The notes under the pieces were generated by a model that was not told the origin of the DNA, made no database searches, and saw only the letters and a list, made by a program, of their open reading frames with translations. Positions 36,799 through 46,005 of a DNA stretch of 64,000 nt are shown one piece after another. Every line of letters begins with the position of its first letter. The stretch's first letter is position 1. Origin of the DNA: Stramentimicrobium sp964433555 (lineage in GTDB: Bacteria; Atribacterota; Phoenicimicrobiia; Phoenicimicrobiales; Stramentimicrobiaceae); contig CAYSRG010000006.1 in the NCBI GenBank assembly GCA_964433555.1, forward strand, positions 1 to 64,000, written 5' to 3'. Made by a program: the position numbers and the translations under genes.

Positions 36799-37200
36799 CT
36801 ATTTAAAACGTAGTTCATTCCATTCCTTTAAGTCTTCAGGAATAAGGGGGTAGAGACATCCCAGCATAAATAATCATAGCTGAAAGTATTCTTTGCTAAT
36901 GCATTTACATATTTCTTGAGACAATTTGCGCATTGTTGGTATAGCGATTATATGAGTAGGTGGATTTATCATTCCCTCTGCCTTTTATCTAAATACCTTT
37001 TCTACCAATTCCAGTTCATCCAGTACGTTTAACCTTATATTTCATTTATAATTATAGAATCTGGAAATTTCTTTTACTATAGGTTCTATGGGAAGATTTT
37101 TATTTCCCCGGGAAATGCTCTTTTTGATGAAGGATAAGATTTCCATTAAAATCAACATTTTCCTTAATAGTCAGCTTTCACTTTTTATTTAAATTATTTG
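36799..37200 (-). pseudogene. Decayed coding remnant of unknown family
   Basis: In the minus frame ending at 36799 the translation reads VLDELELVEKVFR, stop, KAEGMINPPTHIIAIPTMR and continues KLSQEICK, another stop, LFMLGCLYPLIPEDLKE and WNELRFK. Further upstream in other frames are IKENVDFNGNLILHQK and nearby pieces. This amino-acid quality with scattered stops indicates a dead gene. I do not recognise the family. It lies directly after the ribose-type permease gene and may be a lost member of that operon. 36480-36798 shows nothing else. Confidence 0.45.
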
Positions 37201-37258
37201 TAGAAACATTTAGATACTGTGTACTTTCTCTTACTAAAGGTGAGAAGAGATTTTCCCT

Positions 37259-38251
37259 TTATAATTGAGTACCCCTACGAAGAATATCCAGATATACGGC
37301 AAAAATAACTATAAAACCAGTAACAACTATTTGCCACTCTTGTGGAACTGACATGATACGTAAGCCATTGGTAAGGATGCTAATGATAAATGCGCCTATT
37401 ATAGTCCCCATTATAGTGCCCTCTCCACCCCTTAATGAAGTTCCACCGATAACTGCTGCGGCAATGGCATCTAACTCATAACCCAATCCCAGGGAGGGTT
37501 GGGCAGAATTAAGCCGAGAGGCTATTACCACTCCAGCAATCCCAATAAACAAACCTGCGGTTGTATAAATAATGGTCTTCCAGAAAATTACATTAACACC
37601 AGATAATCGCACTGCCTTTTCATTGCTTCCAATTGCATAACAGTATCTGCCCAGAATTGTCTTGGAAAGAATAAGACTGGCTACAATTGCAGAACCAAAT
37701 AAGATTAAAACAGCATTAGGAACATCAAATCCTGGAATGACTGTACCCAGAATGGAGCCCATAGCAATACTACTAACCGACTTTTCCAGGGCAAAATAAA
37801 TTGGACTGAGCTTTGAAATAACCAGAGAAAATCCTCTGGCCATATTTAACATACCCAATGTAGCTACAAATGGTGGTATATTAAATTTCGATACTAATAT
37901 ACCATTAGTAGAACCAGCTACACATCCGGTCAATATCCCTGCTATAACTCCCAAAGGAACAGGTAAATCCCAATAAGTAATAAATACACCACTCATTACA
38001 GCAGAAAGTGTCATTACCGTTCCAACTGATAAGTCAATTCCACCAGAAATAATAATAAAGGTAACACCAATTGCAAGAAGACCATTAACAGCAGTAGCAA
38101 TGAGTATTCCAATTATATTACGAAATGTACAGAAATAAGGAGAAGCAAAAGAGAAACCAATAAAAATGATAATTAAAGCACCAAAAGCCATCAATCTTTG
38201 TATAGCTTCTGAACGGGTATTTCTATCTTTAATTATAGTATCATCTTTCAT
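37259..38251 (-). CDS. CUT2-family sugar ABC transporter permease (RbsC type)
   Basis: A 330-residue permease with about ten hydrophobic segments. The cytoplasmic loop GSNEKAVRLSGVNV and the periplasmic RLNSAQPSLGLGYELDAIAA motif are RbsC hallmarks, followed by AAVIGGTSLRGG. It forms a complete transporter with the following ATPase and binding protein on the same strand. The sugar cannot be named; RbsC-like proteins also take other pentoses and autoinducer-2. Confidence 0.9.
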   Translation of the reverse strand: MKDDTIIKDRNTRSEAIQRLMAFGALIIIFIGFSFASPYFCTFRNIIGILIATAVNGLLAIGVTFIIISGGIDLSVGTVMTLSAVMSGVFITYWDLPVPLGVIAGILTGCVAGSTNGILVSKFNIPPFVATLGMLNMARGFSLVISKLSPIYFALEKSVSSIAMGSILGTVIPGFDVPNAVLILFGSAIVASLILSKTILGRYCYAIGSNEKAVRLSGVNVIFWKTIIYTTAGLFIGIAGVVIASRLNSAQPSLGLGYELDAIAAAVIGGTSLRGGEGTIMGTIIGAFIISILTNGLRIMSVPQEWQIVVTGFIVIFAVYLDILRRGTQL

Positions 38252-38274
38252 ATTACCAACTTATCCTCGTGGTT

Positions 38275-39810
38275 TTAATTATTTAAAATAACCTTCTCAC
38301 TATTACGAAGAGTAGCTAATTTCATGATATTCTCCTGTGTTGCTTCCTCATAATTTAACTCACCAGTAATTCGTCCTTCACACATTACTACTACACGATG
38401 ACTCATACGAAGAATTTCCGGTAGTTCAGAAGAAATCATAATAATTGATTTACCTTGCTGAGCTAGTTCGTTTAACAACTTATATATCTCACTTTTTGCT
38501 CCTACATCAATCCCCCGTGTAGGTTCATCAAAGATAAGAATATTGGTATCCTTAGCGAGCCACTTACCAACTACCAATTTTTGTTGGTTTCCGCCAGAAA
38601 GATTCTGGACCTTCTGATTTAAGCTGGGAGTTTTTATAGAAAGCTTATCGACTATACGTTTAACGATGGAACGCAATTCAATATTTTTAATCCATCCCAA
38701 AAAGCTGGTCAATTTATCTATGATAACCATAGCAATATTAGTTTCTACATCCAATCCCAGGCATAATCCAAATTGTTTTCGATCTTCAGATAAATAGCCA
38801 ATATCATTTTTTACTGCATCGCTTGGACTTTTAATATTAACCTTCTTGCCTTTTACTAAAATCTCTCCGGTATCAAAAGGATCTGCACCAAATATGGCAC
38901 GGGCTACTTCTGTCCGACCAGCACCTACTAATCCTGCAAAACCTAATATTTCTCCTTGTTTTAAACTGAAGCTAACATTTTTAATCACATCATTTCGACT
39001 CAGGTTCTTTACTTCTAAAACTGTTTCCTTACTGGGAACTTTGGGCAATTCGGGAGATGATTCATAAATGACACGGCCAACCATTAATTTTATTATCTGG
39101 TCAATGTTAGTATCTTTTGTTTGAACAGTATCTACATATAAACCATCACGCATGACAGTAATACGGTCAGTTAACTCTTGGAGTTCCTCTAATCTATGAG
39201 AAATGTATATTACTCCAACACCTCTATCTCTGAGCTGACGAATAATACGGAATAGTTCTATTATCTCCACCTGAGCTAAGGTAGCAGTAGGTTCATCAAG
39301 AATAAGTACTTCAGAATTGAAGGAAAGAGCTTTAGCGATTTCAACCATCTGTTGATTTGCAACACTCATATTGGCAACTTTTAATCGGGGTTCCAGTTTT
39401 AAATGCATCATATCAAAAATTCTTTCGGTTTGTTCGTTCAAGGAATTTTCATCCAGAATAATTTTCCATCTTCGAACAGGTTCTCGCCCTATGAATATAT
39501 TTTGAGCTGCAGTTAAATGAGGCATGAGATCAAGTTCCTGATGTACCATGCTAATTCCGAGAAGTTGTGCTGCTTTAGGATTTGGAATATCTACTTCCTT
39601 CCCTTTGTAAACAATTCGTCCGGCATCCTTTGTATAGACTCCAGCCAATACCTTTACTAAGGTAGATTTTCCAGCTCCATTCTCTCCAACTAGAGCATGG
39701 ACTTCACCTGCTTTTAGTTCAAAACGGCATTTTTTAAGCGCATTTACACCAGGAAATGATTTATCAATTTCTTCCATCAAAAGCAATAATTCACCCATGT
39801 TCATTCCCAT
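38275..39810 (-). CDS. CUT2-family sugar ABC transporter ATPase, two fused domains (RbsA type)
   Basis: A 511-residue protein with two ATPase halves. The first has Walker A GENGAGKST and Walker B EVLILDEPTATLA. The second has degenerate Walker A GLVGAGRTE, signature LSGGNQQK and Walker B NILIFDEPTRGID. This asymmetry is normal for RbsA. It lies 23 bases upstream of the permease gene. Three closely spaced ATGs are possible starts, none with a strong ribosome site. Confidence 0.9.
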   Translation of the reverse strand: MGMNMGELLLLMEEIDKSFPGVNALKKCRFELKAGEVHALVGENGAGKSTLVKVLAGVYTKDAGRIVYKGKEVDIPNPKAAQLLGISMVHQELDLMPHLTAAQNIFIGREPVRRWKIILDENSLNEQTERIFDMMHLKLEPRLKVANMSVANQQMVEIAKALSFNSEVLILDEPTATLAQVEIIELFRIIRQLRDRGVGVIYISHRLEELQELTDRITVMRDGLYVDTVQTKDTNIDQIIKLMVGRVIYESSPELPKVPSKETVLEVKNLSRNDVIKNVSFSLKQGEILGFAGLVGAGRTEVARAIFGADPFDTGEILVKGKKVNIKSPSDAVKNDIGYLSEDRKQFGLCLGLDVETNIAMVIIDKLTSFLGWIKNIELRSIVKRIVDKLSIKTPSLNQKVQNLSGGNQQKLVVGKWLAKDTNILIFDEPTRGIDVGAKSEIYKLLNELAQQGKSIIMISSELPEILRMSHRVVVMCEGRITGELNYEEATQENIMKLATLRNSEKVILNN

Positions 39811-40040
39811 CTTTTTAATCTTGTTTCGTAGATAGTAAATAAACTCAAATATAGCGCATGACTTGAAGACTCTAAGAAAAGAATCCTAAATTTACTTCTT
39901 ATTCAAAACTTTTTCTATATTCATTTTGATGCTACCTCTTATCTATTATTTAACCAATCTATCCTGGTTAGATTGGCTTATTCCTAAGACTTCAGGTAAA
40001 AAACTATCAGCTAATATTTATGGTAAAACCTTTTATATGC

Positions 40041-40080
40041 CCACTACCAACTTCTAAGAAGGCAGTTTCTCATATTTAAT
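40041..40080. repeat. Copy of dispersed CCACCTTCT..AGAAGG palindrome
   Basis: CCACTACCAACTTCTAAGAAGGCAGT, an imperfect relative of the element at 55550-55592. It lies in the gap between the binding-protein and ATPase genes (39811-40184), where no gene is seen. Confidence 0.4.
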
Positions 40081-40110
40081 GAGCAATTTTATTATAATAG
40101 ATAACTACAT

Positions 40111-40150
40111 AATGAGAGGCTGTACATATCTTTCTGGACAGCCTCTCATT
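40111..40150 (-). other. Hairpin after ribose-type binding-protein gene
   Basis: A perfect 13-bp stem (40111-40123 and 40138-40150) with a 14-base loop, 34 bases after the binding-protein stop. On the minus strand no T-run follows (a T-run occurs only on the plus side). Probably mRNA protection or partial attenuation between binding protein and ATPase. Confidence 0.7.
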
Positions 40151-40184
40151 TTTTATTTCATTATACTATCGAGAAAATAAATCT

Positions 40185-41141
40185 CTATTGATAGAGAAGT
40201 GCAGTAATATCAGGATCATCAATATTGGTGCTATCATACCAGTGAAATCCGGTATTAATGAATTCAGATAATGGTTCACCTTTAATGGCTTTTATTGCAG
40301 CTTCCACGCTTTTGTAACCAATACCAATAGGATCTTGTGTAATAGCGCCAGCTTGAAGGCCAGATTTAATAGCTTCGATTTGCTGTTGACCAGAGTCATA
40401 GCCAATTACTACAAGTTTCCCCTTCATTCCTAATTCCTGAACAGCATTTAAAACACCAATGATGGAACCCTCATTAGCACCAAAGAAGCCTTTGAGATCA
40501 GGATTACCTTGAATTATGGCTTTAGCTAAATCTGTTGATCTCAGATGATCTCCGCCGCCATATTGAGTGGCAACTATGATAACATCCGGATATTTTTCAT
40601 TAATCCTATCAGTAAATCCTTTAACTCTATCAATACCGGTACGGCTAGTTTGGTCATGAGCTATAATTGCTACTTTGCCCGAACCGCCAATCAACTCTGC
40701 CATTTTATCAGCTGCCAATGCAGCAGCAGCAATATTATCGGTAGCAGCGGTTGTTACGGGAATATCACTGTCAACTCCTGAGTCAAAACCAATTATTGGT
40801 ATTCCTTTTTCTTTCGCCTGCTCCAGCAGAGGAATGGCTGCTTTTGAGTCAACGGCTGCAAAACATATTGCATCAGGATTTTTATCAATAGCTACTTGCA
40901 GCATATCCATTTGTTTATCAACCATTGCTTCACTTTCTGGTCCCTCAAATGTAATTGTCACATTAAAATCCTTAGCTGCCTGTTCAGCTCCTGCCTTAAC
41001 TGCCAGCCAAAATTGGTGTTGGAAGCCTTTAGAAACAAGAGGAATGTAGAGCTTTTTTTCTTGTGCCACAGAATAAGTAACTAAAAAAGAGACAACAACA
41101 GCAATCAACAATAGTGTAATAATGAGTTTTTGCTTTTTCAT
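40185..41141 (-). CDS. CUT2-family sugar-binding protein (RbsB type)
   Basis: A 318-residue periplasmic binding protein. Residues 1-26 are a signal peptide ending YSVAQ, with no lipobox. The mature part has the RbsB fold: YIPLVSKGFQHQFW, GFDSGVDSDIPVT and VIGYDSGQQQ. A complete transporter follows on the strand. A consensus promoter lies just upstream. The ligand is a pentose or related sugar; ribose cannot be singled out. Confidence 0.88.
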   Translation of the reverse strand: MKKQKLIITLLLIAVVVSFLVTYSVAQEKKLYIPLVSKGFQHQFWLAVKAGAEQAAKDFNVTITFEGPESEAMVDKQMDMLQVAIDKNPDAICFAAVDSKAAIPLLEQAKEKGIPIIGFDSGVDSDIPVTTAATDNIAAAALAADKMAELIGGSGKVAIIAHDQTSRTGIDRVKGFTDRINEKYPDVIIVATQYGGGDHLRSTDLAKAIIQGNPDLKGFFGANEGSIIGVLNAVQELGMKGKLVVIGYDSGQQQIEAIKSGLQAGAITQDPIGIGYKSVEAAIKAIKGEPLSEFINTGFHWYDSTNIDDPDITALLYQ

Positions 41142-41176
41142 AATAATAACCTCCTAAAATTATTATTTTTAATATT

Positions 41177-41205
41177 ATCTTATCTATTATTTATTTTTCT
41201 GTCAA
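41177..41205 (-). promoter_or_regulatory. Sigma-70/A promoter of the ribose-type transporter operon
   Basis: On the minus strand TTGACA (41200-41205), 17-base spacer, TAAGAT (41177-41182). It reads into the binding-protein gene (ATG at 41141), which has AGGAGG before the start. Confidence 0.7.
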
Positions 41206-41221
41206 TCTTGTCTATTTAATC

Positions 41222-41544
41222 TTATCCTGAAGGTTTAACAATTCTTGCTGCTTCAGGATGTTCCACAGCAATATGTCTGCCACGTCGCTTTTTCTTCAGA
41301 GTACTACCTATTTGATGAAAATAGAGTGGTTCAATTAAACTATTTTCTTTAATCAAATAAATCAGGTAACTGGTAAGCTGATAGAGAAATTAATTCAGTA
41401 GTTCTGGTTAAATTATCAAAACAGCTTTTACTGCATCATCCAAAGGAAAGTCATATTGAATAGATACTGATAAATCTGTTTTAACACAATAAATAACCTT
41501 GTTGGAGATTATTATGTTGAATTTTACATAATTATTCAGTTCTC
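41222..41544 (-). pseudogene. Decayed coding remnant of unknown family upstream of the ribose-type operon
   Basis: Translations in changing minus frames read NNYVKFNIIISNKVIYCVK, then TDLSVSIQYDFPLDDAVK; VFDNLTRTTELISLSAYQLP in another frame; and ENSLIEPLYFHQIGST, then KKKRRGRHIAVEHPEAARIV ending at 41222. Together this looks like one gene with indels. I do not recognise it. It lies directly upstream of the binding-protein promoter. Confidence 0.45.
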
Positions 41545-42279
41545 TTATTGTATTAAAAATTGTGCATGAACAGTTACTTTAATTTCTTTTCTGCGAGAGG
41601 CAGTGTTATACATTCCATAGCTTTCTACCTCAGTAGAATAAGGTTCTACAATCTGAAACACACCTGCCTGAGACCAAATCATCTTTCCAGCTTTATGACC
41701 ACTTTCCTTTAAAATCATTTCTGCTCTTTCCCGAGCATTCCTGGTAGCCAGTTCCAGCAAATTCTTTTTTAAAGTATCGATCTCAGAGTAGAAATATTCC
41801 AGTGATGAAACCTGAAAAAAAATATCCTGGTTTAAAAGTTCATCTGGATTTAAGGCTAACTCTTCAATAACCTCTACTTCTCGAGAGATAGTAAAAAGCG
41901 ACTGATTTAAGACATAACCTACCACTTCTCCATCTCGGTTCCATCTTTTCTGAGTAGAAATAGGATTGATATTGATATCATCTGATAAAATTCCCTTGTT
42001 TTGTAAAATATGAATCAATAGGTCTCTTTTTTCCTGAATATTACGGTAACCATCTCGTATATTGAATAGATCAGTGTTTTCCTCCAGGGTAATATTCCAC
42101 TTCACAATATCTGACTCAAATCCCTGGGTAGCTGCTCCTAATACCTGAACGAAATTACGGCTGCTTCTGGTTTGATAAAAAAAGAAACCAAAAATTAAAG
42201 CAGCTAAAACAATCGATATCCCCAGTATCAGAAAAGCAGTCGAAAAATCATAGGATTTAAAATATTTCTCTTTCTCCAT
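41545..42279 (-). CDS. SIMPL domain protein (DUF541)
   Basis: A 244-residue protein with one N-terminal membrane helix (residues about 13-33) followed by a SIMPL/DUF541 domain (NFVQVLGAATQGFESDIVKW, NPISTQKRW, and a closing EIKVTVHAQF). The family is periplasmic or surface-exposed and poorly understood. It lies 22 bases after the msrA gene and may be co-transcribed with it. Confidence 0.82.
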   Translation of the reverse strand: MEKEKYFKSYDFSTAFLILGISIVLAALIFGFFFYQTRSSRNFVQVLGAATQGFESDIVKWNITLEENTDLFNIRDGYRNIQEKRDLLIHILQNKGILSDDININPISTQKRWNRDGEVVGYVLNQSLFTISREVEVIEELALNPDELLNQDIFFQVSSLEYFYSEIDTLKKNLLELATRNARERAEMILKESGHKAGKMIWSQAGVFQIVEPYSTEVESYGMYNTASRRKEIKVTVHAQFLIQ

Positions 42280-42301
42280 CTACTCTCTCCTTTTGCAACT
42301 T

Positions 42302-42841
42302 CTATCTGGCATACTTTTTAAATGTCTCTTCGTATTTCTTTACTTTAGGTTTGACCACCAGCTGACAGTATCTATTTTCTGGATGATTCTCATAATAGTC
42401 TCTATGATACTCTTCTGCTGGATAAAATTTTCGAAAGGGTACAATCTCCGTTACAATAGAATTCTGCCAAATATGGGTATCCTGTAAATCTCTTTTTGAG
42501 ATCTCAGCAACTTTTTTCTGTTCTTCATTATGATAAAATATCACTGAACGATATTGTGAGCCAATATCATTACCCTGGTGATTTAAGGTAGTCGGATTAT
42601 GAATCCGCCAGAAAATTTCTAATATCTCATCATAAGAAATAATTTCAGGATTAAAAAATATCTGTATTGCCTCAGCATGACCAGTGGTATCGGAACAAAC
42701 CTGCTCATAACTTGGATTATCTAGTCCTCCTCCACTATAGCCCGGAATAACTTCCATAACACCCTTTACTCTTTTATAAATTGCTTCCAGACACCAAAAA
42801 CAACCACCAGCTAAGGTGGCAACTTCCTTTTTTCCTTCCAT
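42302..42841 (-). CDS. msrA: Peptide methionine (S)-S-oxide reductase
   Basis: Repairs methionine-S-sulfoxide in proteins. The active-site Cys is in GGCFWCLEA, with the typical GYSGG, GHAEAIQI and GNDIGSQYRS blocks. Length 179 is normal. No MsrB domain is fused and no signal peptide is present, so it is cytoplasmic. The SIMPL gene follows. Confidence 0.94.
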   Translation of the reverse strand: MEGKKEVATLAGGCFWCLEAIYKRVKGVMEVIPGYSGGGLDNPSYEQVCSDTTGHAEAIQIFFNPEIISYDEILEIFWRIHNPTTLNHQGNDIGSQYRSVIFYHNEEQKKVAEISKRDLQDTHIWQNSIVTEIVPFRKFYPAEEYHRDYYENHPENRYCQLVVKPKVKKYEETFKKYAR

Positions 42842-42894
42842 TTTAGGTATTTTCCTGCGTTATTATTGTTAATTATTAACTATCATAACACAAT

Positions 42895-42935
42895 AGGATA
42901 TTCAAAGGGAATCCTTCCCCTTGAGAACCTCTAAA
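42895..42935. repeat. Degenerate copy of the CACGATATTCAAGGGGAA palindrome
   Basis: GGATATTCAAAGGGAATCC then TTCCCCTTGAG: the arms match the copy at 56724-56762 with few changes. It lies upstream of msrA in a gap without genes. Confidence 0.6.
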
Positions 42936-43003
42936 ATTCAACTCAATGGATAAAAAGTTAAATTCTTTATGAAATTATCAATATGTTTTTAAATTCACTT
43001 CCA

Positions 43004-43261
43004 TTAACCACCTCCAATAGGAGGGTATATCTTAATAATATCTCCGTCCTGCAAGTTACGTTCCAGCTGACTGAAGGAAACAACTTTTTCATTTACTATG
43101 ACCATACTGATGGCATCCATAGCTTTCTCATGCTTGATGGTTTCCTGTAAGAATTTTTTAATTGTTTTCCGTTCAAAAATCTCTTTTTGCAAACCTTTTT
43201 CTTCTTGATAATCATCCACATAGTTTTTTAAATTAGAATATATTACTAGTCTTACCTTCAT
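43004..43261 (-). CDS. Small ubiquitin-like (MoaD/ThiS fold) protein ending in IGGG
   Basis: An 85-residue beta-grasp protein ending PPIGGG, the C-terminal glycine tail by which MoaD, ThiS and SAMP proteins are adenylated or thiocarboxylated. The body (VRLVIYSNLKNYV, KKFLQETIKHEK, DGDIIKIYPP) fits MoaD/ThiS. No MoaE, ThiG, ThiF or E1-like partner is near. The ATG at 43261 follows TGGAG by seven bases; a GTG at 43273 would add four residues. It may serve a sulfur carrier role or protein tagging; undecided. A molybdopterin enzyme (fdhA) exists 10 kb away. Confidence 0.78.
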   Translation of the reverse strand: MKVRLVIYSNLKNYVDDYQEEKGLQKEIFERKTIKKFLQETIKHEKAMDAISMVIVNEKVVSFSQLERNLQDGDIIKIYPPIGGG

Positions 43262-43526
43262 CTTGAACTCCACTTGATAGTTTCTCTTTTATAATTATCA
43301 AAAGATAAGTTATTACCTGACTGTCAGCAGAACAAATTCGCCTGAAATATATTTATACTTCTATTGATATATATTTAATTTCAATAAACATTTCCGAACG
43401 TCTTCTTAGAATACTTTTTAAAATTTTTCAGAGAATTTGTATTTTTATAATTCCTAATATTCATAAACTTCTTGTGAAATTATTAAATATCGTAATATTA
43501 AAATATTTATTTTAAATAATATTATA

Positions 43527-44510
43527 CTAAAATAAATTAATAAATAACAGCAACAGAGGCAAAACAAACATAACTCCAACAGTAGTAAAAATCCAACAGG
43601 AATTGACTAAATCTATATTCAAATTATAAATATTAGCTGCTATAACTGAATTAAAGGCAACCGGCATTGCCGACATAATTAAAGAAACTTTTAAGGGCAA
43701 GCCATTATTTATTGATTGATAATTCAATAGGAATACTATAATCAGTGTAGTTAATGGTAGGGCAACAAACTTGATAAATGAAATATATGAACATTCCCTG
43801 ATATATTTTGAAATACGACTCAATTTTAAGTTTATTCCCACTGAAAAGAGAAGAACAAAAGTTGTTAGTGGTACAAGCAGTTCATTGAGTGGAGCATAAA
43901 TAGGTGGTCTTTCTATAGTACTTAGATTTAAAAATAAACCCACCAATACCGCCCCTATGCCTATATAGAAAAATGGATCCTTAATTACTTCTATTATTTT
44001 ATGGCTCATTTTTTTGTCTTTAATAAAATTAGTACTATACATATTTGCAATTGGATAGCCTATCCCATAATATAAAAAACGCATAAAAAAATTATAAATA
44101 GGCACCAGGGCATAACCTTCTTCTCCTAAATAGTAAAAACAAATCATTCCACCTAGTGAAGCGGTGTTGGCAAAAAAACCACAGCTAAACATGGAACCTG
44201 TATCAATAGAATTATAATGCTTGCATTTAGATAATATTACCGCATATACCCCACCGGCAACGATGGATATTGAACCTACAAAAGATAGGCTAATAATTCC
44301 AGATAGACTTTCAATTTTAAAAATCCATAAACTCCCGATATAAGTTATAGAAATTAACCAGATCATACCCAGCTTCTGGAGAAAAATAGCAATTCCTCTT
44401 AGAGATTCATCGGTTAACCATTGATGTTTTTTCATCAATTTCTGGAATAAATAACCACTTAAAGTCCCAACAATTAAAACTAGAAAAGTTTTCCATAAAG
44501 CCAAAAACAT
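43527..44510 (-). CDS. AEC family transporter (auxin efflux carrier-like permease)
   Basis: A 327-residue integral membrane protein with about ten predicted helices in two homologous halves. CGFFANTASLG in the first half and MPVAFNSVIAANIYNL in the second are typical of AEC permeases, which move organic acids such as malate or malonate. No transcription partner. 44511-44934 upstream contains no gene I can support. Confidence 0.82.
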   Translation of the reverse strand: MFLALWKTFLVLIVGTLSGYLFQKLMKKHQWLTDESLRGIAIFLQKLGMIWLISITYIGSLWIFKIESLSGIISLSFVGSISIVAGGVYAVILSKCKHYNSIDTGSMFSCGFFANTASLGGMICFYYLGEEGYALVPIYNFFMRFLYYGIGYPIANMYSTNFIKDKKMSHKIIEVIKDPFFYIGIGAVLVGLFLNLSTIERPPIYAPLNELLVPLTTFVLLFSVGINLKLSRISKYIRECSYISFIKFVALPLTTLIIVFLLNYQSINNGLPLKVSLIMSAMPVAFNSVIAANIYNLNIDLVNSCWIFTTVGVMFVLPLLLLFINLF

Positions 44511-44934
44511 GATAGTACCCTCAAAAAGAATAATTTCATGAAAAAGATGCTAAATATTTAAGTCTCGGAAAGACATTCTTAATACATCTCTAGAATATTA
44601 CAATAGTAATACTCTATCATATACCCAGGATATAAATCAACACATGTAATATGTTATAAGTTTTAGCAAGGCTTTCTTCAGATTTCCCCGTGCAGTTTGC
44701 ATCCTAATCTTAAGCTAAATTTTGCTATTCTTCCTCTCTCTTTTATCTCTTTTATTCTTATTCTTTGAGTAAACCTACTCTGCCAACATCTGTCTCCCTC
44801 TTATCTTTCGAGGAAAAATCTATAGTTAACCTTTCTACACATATTTAATTAATTAAGAGCGATATTTCTGATATTTGCATAACAATAATATAATTGATAA
44901 TATAAATGAGAAAAATAAACTGAGGAATAAGCTT

Positions 44935-45795
44935 TTGAGTCAATTAATCTTAATACGAAAGCCAAAAATAAATAATGCCCGAATGTTGATAGGATTCAGC
45001 GGCTGGATGAATGGCGGTGAGGTATCCACTGGGACTATTGATTATATCAGAAACAAACTAAAGGCCATAAAATTTGCCGAAATAAAAGCTAATCGTTTTT
45101 ATATTTTTAATTTCCCCGCAACCATAGAGCTGGTCAGTGAATTCAGGCCAAACGTTAGAATTGAAAATGGGATCTTAAAGAATTTTGATTTTCCAAAAAA
45201 TGAATTCTATTATCACCAAGAAAGTAATCTAATTCTCTTTAAAGGGAAAGAACCTAATATTAACTGGGAAGAGTATGCTAACTATCTTTTTAAAGTTGGA
45301 GAGAGATATAATTTACAAAGAGTTTACTTTATAGGAAGTGTTGCTGCCGCTACACCTCATACCCGAGCTATTAGAACCTCTTGTTATTGCTCAAAGGAAG
45401 AGTTAAAAGAAGAAGTGAGAGCTCATGGTATTAAATTCACTATATACGGAGGCCCGGGTAGTATTAGTACTTATCTTACTCATTTAGCCAGATTGAAAGG
45501 CATCGAAATAATAAATTTTATAGCTGAAATTCCTATCTATATTCAATCGGAAAATCCTAAAGCAATTAAAATGATGGCTGAAAAACTAATCAAATTATTA
45601 GATCTTAATATTGATACCGATGATTTAACCAGTAGAAATTTAGCTTTTGAGAAAAGGATCAATGAATTACTGGAACATCAACCTTCACTTATGGAAGAAA
45701 TTAAAAAATTAGAAGAAAATTATGACCAGGAATTTTTTAATGATAAGGGTGGCTTTGAAGAATGGTTAAAAAGAAAAGGGATTGACAAACTTTAA
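44935..45795 (+). CDS. PAC2 family protein
   Basis: A member of the PAC2 (proteasome assembly chaperone 2) family, widespread in actinobacteria, archaea and some anaerobes. Marks: ARMLIGFSGWMNGGEVSTG near the start, VYFIGSVAAATPHTR and FTIYGGPGSISTYL. Length about 286 residues, with a C-terminal acidic helix. No proteasome gene is nearby. I chose the TTG at 44935 because GAGGAA lies seven bases before it; a TTG at 44875 has no good site. Function in bacteria is not established. Single gene, plus strand. Confidence 0.82.
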   Translation: MSQLILIRKPKINNARMLIGFSGWMNGGEVSTGTIDYIRNKLKAIKFAEIKANRFYIFNFPATIELVSEFRPNVRIENGILKNFDFPKNEFYYHQESNLILFKGKEPNINWEEYANYLFKVGERYNLQRVYFIGSVAAATPHTRAIRTSCYCSKEELKEEVRAHGIKFTIYGGPGSISTYLTHLARLKGIEIINFIAEIPIYIQSENPKAIKMMAEKLIKLLDLNIDTDDLTSRNLAFEKRINELLEHQPSLMEEIKKLEENYDQEFFNDKGGFEEWLKRKGIDKL

Positions 45796-46005
45796 GTTGC
45801 TACCTTTATTGCTATTTAACCATCAAAATAAGGTGCACAATTACTGAATATTTTTAGTATAAAGTGAATAGCCATATTCTTATACAGATTAGCTAAAAAA
45901 ATACACCAGAAATGAGGTCAAAAAGAATATAAAAGCGGATAACAAGAAGTAAAAACCATTCTCCTTTGGAAGCTTTTTTACCACTTGCTACATAGATTAG
46001 ATACT

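Noticed and set aside
40545..41084. Three overlapping plus-strand open frames inside the ribose-type binding-protein gene
   Set aside because: Antisense shadows of a clear gene with signal peptide and family motifs.
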